Under the pieces are notes generated by a model, which did not search any database, had not been told where the DNA came from, and was given only the letters and a program-made list of their open reading frames with translations. DNA of 33,435 bases from an uncultured Luminiphilus sp. (GTDB taxonomy: Bacteria; Pseudomonadota; Gammaproteobacteria; Pseudomonadales; Halieaceae): NCBI GenBank assembly GCA_938091995.1, contig CALKNZ010000103.1, positions 1 to 33,435 of the forward strand, written 5' to 3'. Positions 16,491 through 24,516 of this stretch are shown here, one piece after another. The translations under genes were made by a program, and so were the position numbers. The stretch's first letter is position 1. Every line of letters begins with the position of its first letter.

Positions 16491-18863
16491 TTGAGGCGGC
16501 GCACCGTTATCACAGTGGGTGACGACATCCTTTTTCCAACCTGCTCGCACTGGGGTAACTTCCGAATCGCGACTCAAAGCGGTCAAGTGACCAAAGTATT
16601 GCCCTACAAGGTCGATGCTGAACCTTCACCCATTGGTCAATCACTACTGGATCATGCCGACCCCAAAGTGAGGGTCGCACAACCGATGATTCGCGAGGGC
16701 TACCTGAACAATCCGACTGCGGAGTCGAACGGTGCACGAGGTACCGAGCCCTTCGTCGCTGTAAGCTGGGACCAAGCCATTACCCTCGCCGCCGATCGGC
16801 TTAAGGCTTTCTGGAGAGACAGTGGTCCCAACAGTATTTATGGGGGGTCTTATGGCTGGGCCAGTGCCGGGCGTTTTCACCACGCGCAGAGTCAGATCCA
16901 CCGCTTTCTGCGCCTAGGAGGTGGTTATGTGTCATCCGTCAACTCATACTCAGCGGCCGCTGCGGAAGTTATCATCAAACATATTTTGGGCTTCCCGCTC
17001 CTTGCGCTACTTCGAGAATCCCCCTCTCCAGAGGAAATAGCGCAACACAGCAAAACCATGATTCTGTTCGGTGGAGCAGCCATAAAGAACGCCCAAATCA
17101 ATGCTGGGGGACTCGGCCGCCATTCCGCCAGAGCGCAATTACGGCAACTGCGTGATGCAGGAGTCCGTATCGTCAATGTCAGCCCGTTAAAAGATGACAC
17201 TGTGGCGGAGCTAGAAGCGCAATGGGTACCCTGCCGGCCGGGCTCAGATACTGCGATTATGCTGGGCATGGCCCACACGCTCTACATCGAAAACCGATAC
17301 GATAAACACTTCATCGATGAATACACGACCGGCTTCCAAAGGTTCGTTCCCTACCTAACAGGCGAGACGGATGGCGAGCCCAAAACAGCACGCTGGGCGA
17401 GCGAGCTGTCGGGAGTGCCAGAAGACCTTATTGTTGATCTCGCGCGAGCCGCTAGCAACGCCCCAAGCCTGATCAGTGTGAGCTGGTCACTCCAACGACA
17501 ACTATTCGGCGAGCAAACCTGGTGGATGGTCACCGTACTAGGAGCAATGCTGGGATTTATCGGCAGACCTGGAGCAGGGATCGGGTATGGATATGGCTGC
17601 ATCCACAACATGGGTTTTGGCAGCAGAAAGATTCCCAACTTCCGGATTGGCGCATTTGGCGAAGAAGTCGGAGAGCGCATCACCGCTGAAAACCACTTTA
17701 TCCCCGTAGCACGACTCGCCGATATGCTGGAAAAGCCCGGGCAGAGCTTCAACTACAATGGTCAACGATTAACCTACCCAGACATAAAGCTCATCTACTG
17801 GGCTGGCGGCAACCCCTATCACCATCACCAAGATCTTAATCGTTTGCGCCGCGCTTGGCAGAAGCCACAAACCATTATTGTTAATGAATCGTTTTGGACC
17901 GCTACTGCAAAGCACGCGGACATTGTGTTTCCGATCAGTACTTTTTTAGAGCGCAATGATGTGGGGGGTAGTGCCTACGATGAGTATCTGACTCCCATGC
18001 ATGCCGCGACCTCACCTTTTGCCAACTCTCGAAGTGATTACGCGGTGTTTTCCGCTCTTGCAGAGAAACTGGGGTTTGCGCCTTCATTTACCCAGCATCG
18101 CGACGAAATGGCCTGGGTGCGGTCTCTGTATGAGGAGACAAAAAGTAATGCGGCCGCGCAGGCGATCTCACTTCCGAACTTCGATGAATTTTGGCAAGGT
18201 GAGCAAATCAGTTTTGGAGATCAACTCCCCCGCGCTGAATTCATGCTCGAAAAATTTCGTCAGAATCCGAACGCTCACCCATTGAGAACCCCTAGCGGAA
18301 AAATCGAGATTTTTTCTGAGAAGATTGACGCCTTTCAGTATCCAGATTGCCGGGGCCACCCACGCTGGTACGATCGAGACGAATGGCTGGGGAACCCATC
18401 CCAAAGGTACCCGCTGCATCTAGTGTCAAATCAGCCCAAACACAAGCTCCACAGTCAACTCGATCATGCTCGGTCAAGCCAAGTTTCAAAAATATCTGGC
18501 CGGGAAACCCTTCGCCTCAACGCAGCGGATGCAGTGATACGCGGACTTAAGCAAGGTGATATTGTCAAAATATTCAATGCACGAGGCGCTTGTCTCGCCG
18601 GGGTGCTCATCTCAGAAGCCATTATGCCCGGCGTTATCGAGTTGCCCACAGGAGCTTGGTTTGACTCCCAAAAAATTGATGGTGAGACACTTGAGGTTCA
18701 CGGCAACCCAAATGCACTGACGCCTGACATGGGCACTTCCATGTTGGCTCAAGGTTGCTCTGCGCATACCTGTATGGTCGAGATCGAGAAATATGACGCC
18801 CCCCTACCGCACCTGAAAGCATTTGAGCCGCCCGCTACAATCACCCACCCACCAACGGCCTGA
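16491..18863 (+). CDS. Molybdopterin oxidoreductase, DMSO reductase/BisC type
   Basis: A molybdopterin-guanine-dinucleotide enzyme of about 790 residues close to biotin-sulfoxide, TMAO and DMSO reductases. Seen: CSHWGNFR near the N-terminus, GGSYGWASAGRFHHAQSQ near residue 118 (the segment that supplies the Mo-binding serine in this family), WAGGNPYHHHQDLNRL, LERNDVG, and the C-terminal dinucleotide-binding domain with LVSNQPKHKLHSQLDH. There is no N-terminal iron-sulfur Cys motif and no twin-arginine signal, so it is probably cytoplasmic like BisC. The frame extends back to a TTG at 16419 inside the preceding gene. I chose the TTG at 16491 because AGGGGA lies seven bases upstream; the GTG at 16515 is also possible. 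It is in an operon with the 2-oxoacid oxidoreductase. The substrate is unknown. Confidence 0.88.
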   Translation: MRRRTVITVGDDILFPTCSHWGNFRIATQSGQVTKVLPYKVDAEPSPIGQSLLDHADPKVRVAQPMIREGYLNNPTAESNGARGTEPFVAVSWDQAITLAADRLKAFWRDSGPNSIYGGSYGWASAGRFHHAQSQIHRFLRLGGGYVSSVNSYSAAAAEVIIKHILGFPLLALLRESPSPEEIAQHSKTMILFGGAAIKNAQINAGGLGRHSARAQLRQLRDAGVRIVNVSPLKDDTVAELEAQWVPCRPGSDTAIMLGMAHTLYIENRYDKHFIDEYTTGFQRFVPYLTGETDGEPKTARWASELSGVPEDLIVDLARAASNAPSLISVSWSLQRQLFGEQTWWMVTVLGAMLGFIGRPGAGIGYGYGCIHNMGFGSRKIPNFRIGAFGEEVGERITAENHFIPVARLADMLEKPGQSFNYNGQRLTYPDIKLIYWAGGNPYHHHQDLNRLRRAWQKPQTIIVNESFWTATAKHADIVFPISTFLERNDVGGSAYDEYLTPMHAATSPFANSRSDYAVFSALAEKLGFAPSFTQHRDEMAWVRSLYEETKSNAAAQAISLPNFDEFWQGEQISFGDQLPRAEFMLEKFRQNPNAHPLRTPSGKIEIFSEKIDAFQYPDCRGHPRWYDRDEWLGNPSQRYPLHLVSNQPKHKLHSQLDHARSSQVSKISGRETLRLNAADAVIRGLKQGDIVKIFNARGACLAGVLISEAIMPGVIELPTGAWFDSQKIDGETLEVHGNPNALTPDMGTSMLAQGCSAHTCMVEIEKYDAPLPHLKAFEPPATITHPPTA

Positions 18864-18874
18864 AAGCCTCTATT

Positions 18875-20119
18875 TCACTCGATGAGTTGTTTAGCACTCC
18901 CGAAAACAATATAAACCACTGCCCCAAACACACTCACGCTAGCAGCGAGCAACAGCACAGAGTCGTAGGAACCCGTGGTGTCCACCAACCATCCCGCCGT
19001 CGCAACTCCAATGATGCCCGGCAGCGTACCAAGTGTGTTCATCACCCCAAAAACAACACCACCAAATCGCGGCGCAATATCGAGCACATTCGGTGCAGAA
19101 CCGGAGTAAGCAAAGGCCAGCAATCCCAGTGCACCGCAAAGTGACAGTAGCGCCATCTCGGGTGTCGTCACAAAACGAGTTACGAGCAAAAAAGCCGCCG
19201 AACCCAACAGGCCAATGGTCTGCATCATCTTTCTGACGGTGGTAATGTTCCACCGTCGAGAAATCAGACCATCAGCGATCCATCCGGCAACATTCATCAT
19301 CACAAACATGGCCGCCCAGGGTGCCATGGTGTAGATCCCCGCGCTGCCAATATCGAGCCCATGAACCGAAGTAAAGTAGCTGGGCATCCACGACATGAAG
19401 ACATACAAACTCCAGCTGGTGCAAAAAAAGGTGACTAACAGCGCCCAAATAGCTGGCAAGGACCAAATGGTTTTCCAGGGAATCGGGGCGCGGTCTTCAG
19501 AAATCACACTACCCGCCAACAGAGCGCGCTCACTGGAGGATACGTTTGGATGCAAGTCGGGACTCTCATGAATAGTACGGTTGAGCCAGAGCGCATAAAT
19601 GAGGCCCGCGCCCCCAAAAACGTAAAACACTGACTGCCAGCCAAATCGCGCAACAGTAAAACCGGTCACCAACAACGCAGCGATAGTACCCGCTATCGCG
19701 GCACTAGAATAAATAGAGACCGCTCTCGATCGCTCATTTTCCGGAATCCAGCGCCCGAACAAACTGAGCACCGCTGGACTGAGAGGCGCCTCGCCAAGGC
19801 CAAGACCTATTCTGATCAGAATGAGCGCAAAAAATGAAGCCGATGCCGCAATAGGTGTCAGAATAGTAAATATTGACCACGCTACCATTGACCAAATTAA
19901 AACGCGTTTTCCGCCATACTTATCGGCCAGTACTCCTCCAAGAATTTGCGCAGCCATGTAGCCGATAAAAAAAGAGGATAATACGAAGCCTTTCTCCGTT
20001 TCACTCCAGCCCAGCGTTTCTTGCATCGCAATGGCCGCCACAGAGATGTTGACTCGATCTAAATAAGCAATGAAAAGCGCAAAAAAACTTGCCAGAACCA
20101 AACTGTGACGCGCCTGCAT
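18875..20119 (-). CDS. MFS transporter, anion:cation symporter-like
   Basis: A 414-residue major-facilitator protein with about 12 hydrophobic segments. The first begins right after the start (ARHSLVLASFFALFIAYLDR), and the family loop motif follows TM2 as GGVLADKYGGKRVLIW. The DRVNIS segment in TM1 is typical of the anion:cation symporter branch (glucarate, hexuronate, phthalate and sialate type carriers), so an organic anion is the likely cargo. The frame opens at 20146, but the ATG at 20119 has GGAGG just upstream. It converges with the molybdoenzyme gene (11 bases apart) and diverges from the metallopeptidase. It could import a carboxylate used by the neighbouring CoA pathway, which is inference. 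Confidence 0.88.
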   Translation of the reverse strand: MQARHSLVLASFFALFIAYLDRVNISVAAIAMQETLGWSETEKGFVLSSFFIGYMAAQILGGVLADKYGGKRVLIWSMVAWSIFTILTPIAASASFFALILIRIGLGLGEAPLSPAVLSLFGRWIPENERSRAVSIYSSAAIAGTIAALLVTGFTVARFGWQSVFYVFGGAGLIYALWLNRTIHESPDLHPNVSSSERALLAGSVISEDRAPIPWKTIWSLPAIWALLVTFFCTSWSLYVFMSWMPSYFTSVHGLDIGSAGIYTMAPWAAMFVMMNVAGWIADGLISRRWNITTVRKMMQTIGLLGSAAFLLVTRFVTTPEMALLSLCGALGLLAFAYSGSAPNVLDIAPRFGGVVFGVMNTLGTLPGIIGVATAGWLVDTTGSYDSVLLLAASVSVFGAVVYIVFGSAKQLIE

Positions 20120-20237
20120 ACCGCCTCCATCTGCTTTTCTTCGCACCCTACCCCGTGACCTATAGGGCTCTTTAATAGAACACTCGCATCAGCACAGGGT
20201 CAGATCATCATTTTTTTATTTTCGAAGCCTGTTTACC

Positions 20238-20265
20238 TTGACCAAATACACACTACGGGTAGATA
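20238..20265 (+). promoter_or_regulatory. Possible promoter for the M14-type peptidase gene
   Basis: TTGACC (20238-20243) and TAGATA (20260-20265) are separated by 16 bases. The -35 box is five of six to consensus; the -10 is weak. If real, the coding region must begin downstream, in agreement with the ATG at 20364. Confidence 0.25.
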
Positions 20266-20363
20266 GCAATTTCAGCAAATATCCTGTCATTCAACTTTCG
20301 GAGCTTGCTTACCTGTATGGCGACGGACATGCTAAGTGTTCACTTGCCAAGCGAATTTGCGTT

Positions 20364-21449
20364 ATGGATTCAGCGACTCTGTTTTCAAAATCCTACTCAG
20401 AGGCCCGTGAGCGCTTTCTGGACGCAGCCAATGACTGCGGCTTTAGTATCCACTCTCAGGTGCTGGACATTTCAGGCCCGGCTGGCGAAGAGCTGGCCAT
20501 GGATTTTGCAGTGGGTGGGCCGGCCGATGCCGCTACTGCATTAGTTATTGTCAGCGGCACCCATGGTCCAGAGGGCTATACCGGATCTGCCTGCCAATTG
20601 GGGTTTCTCACTTCACCCGAGTTCCGTGAGCTGTTCGCGAACCACCGCATCGTTCTGGTTCACGCCCATAATCCCTATGGCTTTGCATGGACCCGAAGAA
20701 CCACCGAAGGTAACGTGGACCTGAATCGCAACTATGTTGATTTCAATCAGCCGCTGCGAGGCAACCCAGAGTACGACGCTTTACACGATGCGTTTGTGCC
20801 GCGAGCAATCGATGACCCGGATGCCAAGAGAGTGCTCGAGGATTATCGCGAGGCGCACGGCCCAGTGGCGTACATGGCGGCGATGCTGGGCGGTCAACGG
20901 ACTCATGCCGATGGCCTGTTCTATGGTGACACCAAGCCTGCTTGGTCTCAGGAAGTCATGGTGGCTGGACTGAGGCGCTGGCTGAAGGATCAGAAAACCG
21001 TCTTGCTCATTGACATCCATACAGGGTTAGGGCCCTACGGCGTTCCTTATCTTGTTCACGGTTATCCTGAGAATGACCCGCGCTTTAGTGTCCTCAATAC
21101 CCAGTTTGGATCAGCAATGCGCTCGACAGCCGTCAAAGAAGCTTTCGATGAGGATCTCCCCGTTGATCCGGAAGGGCCTATTGTTCTAGCAATGGATTGG
21201 ATTCTGCCGGACAAAAAAACCTATGCCTTTGTCATTGAATATGGCACTTACCCTCCCGATGAGGTACTGGGCGCTCATCAACAGGATAACTGGCTTCATG
21301 CCTACGGAGATTTGCAGTCCGAACAGGGCAAGGCGATCAAAGAGGAACTGCGCCGAGTCATGTATCCGGAGTTTGATGACTGGAAGACCATGATTTGGAA
21401 CGAGGCTGAAGACGCCCTGCATAAATCAGCAAAGGTATTGAGCGGTTAG
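20364..21449 (+). CDS. M14-family zinc carboxypeptidase-like protein (DUF2817)
   Basis: A 361-residue protein of the M14/DUF2817 group. Zinc ligands are visible as GTHGPEG (His67, Glu70) and DIHTGLGPYG (His219), with DLNRNYVDF (119-127) carrying the substrate-binding Arg/Asn. No signal peptide is seen, so it is probably cytoplasmic. M14 enzymes remove C-terminal residues or cleave amide conjugates of amino acids (succinylglutamate desuccinylase and aminoacylase-like members belong here). The frame extends upstream to a TTG at 20238, but that part overlaps a possible promoter and relatives begin close to FSKSYSEARERF, hence the ATG at 20364. The stop overlaps the stop of the converging TetR gene by four bases. 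It may deconjugate an amino-acid amide, which is inference. Confidence 0.83.
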   Translation: MDSATLFSKSYSEARERFLDAANDCGFSIHSQVLDISGPAGEELAMDFAVGGPADAATALVIVSGTHGPEGYTGSACQLGFLTSPEFRELFANHRIVLVHAHNPYGFAWTRRTTEGNVDLNRNYVDFNQPLRGNPEYDALHDAFVPRAIDDPDAKRVLEDYREAHGPVAYMAAMLGGQRTHADGLFYGDTKPAWSQEVMVAGLRRWLKDQKTVLLIDIHTGLGPYGVPYLVHGYPENDPRFSVLNTQFGSAMRSTAVKEAFDEDLPVDPEGPIVLAMDWILPDKKTYAFVIEYGTYPPDEVLGAHQQDNWLHAYGDLQSEQGKAIKEELRRVMYPEFDDWKTMIWNEAEDALHKSAKVLSG

Positions 21450-22066
21450 GACGCCACACCCAAACCATGCAAAATTTGGGCTTTGGCACTTTCCGCCAGA
21501 GCCCTGCCATCGAGTGTGTCTGCAAATCGATACCACTCAAGCAACATACCGTCAGTAAGAGCCACCAAGACCGCCGCCCGTTCCTTGATCGCGACTTTGT
21601 CGTCAAACAGGCCAAGGGCCTGCCCTTCAGTCGCTATGCGGTTCATCTCCTCATGGTAGCGGTCATACATCTTACGAACATGTTCCGCTACAGCCGGCTC
21701 CTTACCCATCGCCTGAAGGGAAACCAGTATGGGGAGTACCAGCAGCTCCTGATTTTTAGCGCCGGTCTCCGCACACCAATCGACAAACATGCTCAATTGC
21801 TCTACCGGGCCCTCACGAGAAGTTCGCATTTGCTCAAAAATCTCTGCATACAAAGCTTCGGCATCGTCCAACAGTGCATGGAGCAAAGCCACTTTGCCCT
21901 TAAAATAAAAATACACTGCACCTTTGGTGAGCCCAGCTTTTGCAGCTATGGCATCGATAGTAGCGTTTTCGTAGCCCTGTGATACAAAAAGTTGCAGAGC
22001 AGCAGCCAGCACGTGCTGAACACTTTGCTCTCGTCGCTCCTCGTTACTGCGTCTGGCTGGCTGCAT
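21446..22066 (-). CDS. TetR/AcrR family transcriptional regulator
   Basis: A 206-residue regulator with an N-terminal TetR helix-turn-helix: LAAALQLFVSQGYENAT (helix 1 onward), IDAIAAKAGLTKGAVYFYF (recognition region, about residues 41-59) and a helical ligand-binding C-terminal domain. It is the last gene of the minus-strand operon that starts at 28352, three bases after the AraC gene. Regulators of this type usually repress and respond to a CoA ester or fatty acid. The only strong TetR-type inverted repeat noticed lies before the first gene of the same operon (28377-28402), so feedback control of its own operon is the simplest reading. This is an inference from position and repeat form. Confidence 0.92.
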   Translation of the reverse strand: MQPARRSNEERREQSVQHVLAAALQLFVSQGYENATIDAIAAKAGLTKGAVYFYFKGKVALLHALLDDAEALYAEIFEQMRTSREGPVEQLSMFVDWCAETGAKNQELLVLPILVSLQAMGKEPAVAEHVRKMYDRYHEEMNRIATEGQALGLFDDKVAIKERAAVLVALTDGMLLEWYRFADTLDGRALAESAKAQILHGLGVAS

Positions 22067-22069
22067 GCA

Positions 22070-23116
22070 TCAAACCCCGCCGGCGCGTCGCTCTGACGGG
22101 CAACACCCGAACCACTTCCTATAGCTACGGGCGAAGTTACTGCAGTCGCTGAAGCCCAAATGATAAGAAATTTCGTTAATCGACTTACCGGAATGGGATA
22201 CCAGCTCCGCCGCCAATTCCTGACGCGTCCTTAGAACAATCTGGTGATGACTCAGCCCCGCTTGCTGCAGTGCAACTTTGAGACGGCAATCCTCCATACC
22301 CAACCATGCGGCGATGTCCCGCCTGTCATAAGCCCCCATGGGCAAAAGCTCAAAAAGTGCCACTCGAATCTGAGTTTCGAGATCAACAGAGCCCATGAGC
22401 CGAAGATGATCGAAAACCTGGCGCTCACTTCGTCTTGCGAGCTCGGCATTACCACCCGCCAATGGCTCATCCAACACAGAAGCGTCAAAGCACAAGGCGT
22501 CAATGGCACTTCCAAACTTCAGCGGGCAGCGAAAATAGTGTTCATAATCATCCACAAAACCCAAGGGCGGCGGTGAAGAAAATTGCACTTCAACGGGAGC
22601 AAAGCCGGGCGAAGAGACCATTCTCAGCATTCGGACCCAGGTAGCCGCCCAACCCGAGAGCCGCGCAAGGCGCGCCATAGGACTGTCACCGGCCTCCTCA
22701 TGGCAGTGATAAACAAGCATCGCTCTGCCATTAACCACATCAAATGACACCGACTTGTTAGTGGTGACCCATGCATAATAACGGGCTAATCTGGTACAAA
22801 ACTGTCTAAGTGTGGGCGATGAAATAAGCATCAAACCGTAGCAGTGGTAAGTTGTGGCGTGCACATTCTCCGCAAATTTTAATCCAAACAACGGCCCCAG
22901 CTCCGAGCTCACTGCTCTAGAAATAATTTGCGATAGTGATTGGATCGGCACACGTTCAAAGCTCTGAGCCAAGGCCTCTGGAGCCACACCCGCCTCCATG
23001 AGCACGCCGTGGGTATCGACACCCAGCTTGTCGAGTGTTGTCGCAACGCCCTGAATGCTACTCATTGAGACGGATTCCCCTGCGGGAAGTGCCGCTGCCG
23101 AAATTACTTGCCTCAT
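22070..23116 (-). CDS. AraC-family transcriptional regulator (OruR type)
   Basis: A 348-residue regulator with an N-terminal arabinose-binding-like domain (about residues 20-205, with the YHCYGLMLISSPTLRQF core) and two C-terminal AraC helix-turn-helix motifs, the second in SINEISYHLGFSDCSNFARSYRKWFG near residues 314-339. Proteins of this layout activate ornithine, lipid or acyl-CoA catabolic genes. GGGGGATGAA stands directly before the ATG. It sits inside the operon, 15 bases after the MaoC-fold gene and immediately before the TetR gene, giving the operon one probable activator and one probable repressor. The ligand is unknown. Confidence 0.9.
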   Translation of the reverse strand: MRQVISAAALPAGESVSMSSIQGVATTLDKLGVDTHGVLMEAGVAPEALAQSFERVPIQSLSQIISRAVSSELGPLFGLKFAENVHATTYHCYGLMLISSPTLRQFCTRLARYYAWVTTNKSVSFDVVNGRAMLVYHCHEEAGDSPMARLARLSGWAATWVRMLRMVSSPGFAPVEVQFSSPPPLGFVDDYEHYFRCPLKFGSAIDALCFDASVLDEPLAGGNAELARRSERQVFDHLRLMGSVDLETQIRVALFELLPMGAYDRRDIAAWLGMEDCRLKVALQQAGLSHHQIVLRTRQELAAELVSHSGKSINEISYHLGFSDCSNFARSYRKWFGCCPSERRAGGV

Positions 23117-23131
23117 TTCATCCCCCTGTCT

Positions 23132-23551
23132 CTATTCTTTTATCACCTCTACCATGCAGGTCGTCGTTTGGCCTCGCTCACTTTCACACCAGAGATTCAA
23201 CAACCATTTTTCCCCTCGCTCTACTTCATCAATAGCGACAACCTTACCCCGAAATAAAAGCGTATCCCCCACCACATTGAAATTTAGCATCTTTAGCGGC
23301 CCTATTTTTTTAAATCGTATGCAAGACCCAGCCCAGTTACGCACGAGCCGCTCGAACATACCCATAAGGAAAAAGGTATTAGCGAAAGCTGCACTGGCAC
23401 CGGCCGATTGCGCCACAGCAGAATCATGGTGCATGAGTGAAAAATCTCGATTGGCCCCTGCTTCCATAACTAGCCGCTGTAAGGTAATAGGAATTTCAAT
23501 GGCAGGTAGCACGTCTCCAACCGCCGGAGCTTTGGCAAGTTTCTCGGTCAT
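23132..23551 (-). CDS. MaoC-fold hydratase subunit, ChsH1-like
   Basis: A hot-dog-fold protein of 139 residues. The hydratase motif is seen as NRDFSLMHHD (Asp36, His41/His42), matching the Asp-x4-His catalytic pair of R-specific enoyl-CoA hydratases. The stretch from RDFSLMHHD to RNWAG resembles the actinobacterial ChsH1 subunit as I remember it (RDxQDVHHD ... TDWAG). ChsH1 pairs with ChsH2 to hydrate the enoyl-CoA of a shortened sterol side chain. The start overlaps the stop of the upstream MaoC-like gene (ATGA), consistent with a heteromer of one catalytic and one acyl-binding subunit. The substrate here is unknown. Confidence 0.85.
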   Translation of the reverse strand: MTEKLAKAPAVGDVLPAIEIPITLQRLVMEAGANRDFSLMHHDSAVAQSAGASAAFANTFFLMGMFERLVRNWAGSCIRFKKIGPLKMLNFNVVGDTLLFRGKVVAIDEVERGEKWLLNLWCESERGQTTTCMVEVIKE

Positions 23552-24105
23552 TTGGTCACGCCCTGTTCCACATAGAAGCGGAAGATATCAAGATTAGCCA
23601 CCGCAATAACCTCTCCCGATTGCTTAGTATAGGTATCTTCCTGCCTAAGAAATGCGCCGGGGCCTACTTTCAGCGTTTTGCGCTGAATATCGATTAGTCT
23701 GCTAACGCATCCAACCACGTCACCCGGATACAACGGTTCGTTAAACTCGACTTCCATACTGGTGGCAAAACTTTTATTACAAGGCGCGGGCACATTAAAG
23801 ATCACCGGTATCTGTATTTGGGTGGGTTCATCGTCGATAGACTTCGAGGAATCTCCGGGTGACCAGTAAGGCGCTACACCATAGCTAAACACCATCGAAG
23901 CGGGCGCCACCAGATCTGGAAAACCGACGGCACGAGCAGCGCCGACATCGGTATGAATTGCGCAGTCAAACTCCTTGGGCTCAAGCCAACGGCGGATACT
24001 GCCCGGCTCAACAGGGTCCGGACCCCACCATTCACCAACCACCGTGTTGAGGCATGCCTCGGTCTCCTCCCAGCTGCCCCACAACCCCCAGCCGACGTCG
24101 CTCAT
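23548..24105 (-). CDS. MaoC-like N-terminal dehydratase domain protein, ChsH2 N-domain-like
   Basis: A 185-residue hot-dog-fold protein of the FAS1/MaoC N-terminal dehydratase class. It has a long entry region (VGEWWGPDPVEPGSIRRW), then GFPDLVAPASMVFSYG, where the hydration motif would lie, and a C-terminal strand pair ending FYVEQGVTK. It lacks the Asp-His pair and so is probably the acyl-binding half of a heteromeric hydratase with the gene that follows by four-base overlap. In mycobacterial ChsH2 an equivalent domain is fused to a DUF35 domain; here the DUF35 protein is the preceding gene, three bases upstream. That split is noteworthy. Assignment rests on fold features and gene order. Confidence 0.82.
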   Translation of the reverse strand: MSDVGWGLWGSWEETEACLNTVVGEWWGPDPVEPGSIRRWLEPKEFDCAIHTDVGAARAVGFPDLVAPASMVFSYGVAPYWSPGDSSKSIDDEPTQIQIPVIFNVPAPCNKSFATSMEVEFNEPLYPGDVVGCVSRLIDIQRKTLKVGPGAFLRQEDTYTKQSGEVIAVANLDIFRFYVEQGVTK

Positions 24106-24108
24106 AGA

Positions 24109-24516
24109 CTATACCGGTCTAAAAAAAGGCAGGGTGATGTCCTCGGTAATCGAGCGAAAGACCACCTCGACCTCCATCCCAATGGCGACGTCCTCAGGCT
24201 GGCATTCCACTAGATTGGTGTGCATGCGGATTCCCTCAGGCAGATCTATCCACGCCAAAATGATCGGCAAATCCTCCACAAATTTTTGCTCCACACCCTC
24301 ATAGGTTACGGAATACGTATAAACCGTCGCACGCCCGGAGGCTTTAATCCATCCCAAGTCCTGACTCCAGCACTCCGGGCAGTCGCGGCGCGGATAAAAA
24401 ATATTGGCATCACAGGCATTGCAGTGCTGTATGAGTAAAAGTCCCTTTTTGGTCCCATCCCAGAAGGGCTGGCTATAAGGCTGTATTTCGGGCAACGGCT
24501 TTTTATAGTCGCTCAT
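24109..24516 (-). CDS. DUF35 / OB-fold zinc-ribbon protein
   Basis: A 135-residue protein with a rubredoxin-like zinc ribbon (CNAC at 32-35, CPEC at 46-49) followed by an OB-fold (SGRATVYTYSVTYEG and the strands after it). This is the acyl-CoA-associated DUF35 family. Such proteins bind thiolase-like aldolases and shape the CoA-ester site; in the Ltp2-ChsH2 complex the DUF35 domain is essential for retro-aldol cleavage. The ATG overlaps the stop of the thiolase gene (ATGA), which supports a complex with it. The N-terminal YSQPFWDG segment is typical of the family. Confidence 0.92.
   Translation of the reverse strand: MSDYKKPLPEIQPYSQPFWDGTKKGLLLIQHCNACDANIFYPRRDCPECWSQDLGWIKASGRATVYTYSVTYEGVEQKFVEDLPIILAWIDLPEGIRMHTNLVECQPEDVAIGMEVEVVFRSITEDITLPFFRPV

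Noticed and set aside
20238-20363. N-terminal extension of the M14-type peptidase from a TTG.
   Set aside because: Relatives begin near the ATG at 20364, and the extension overlaps a possible promoter and lacks any family feature.
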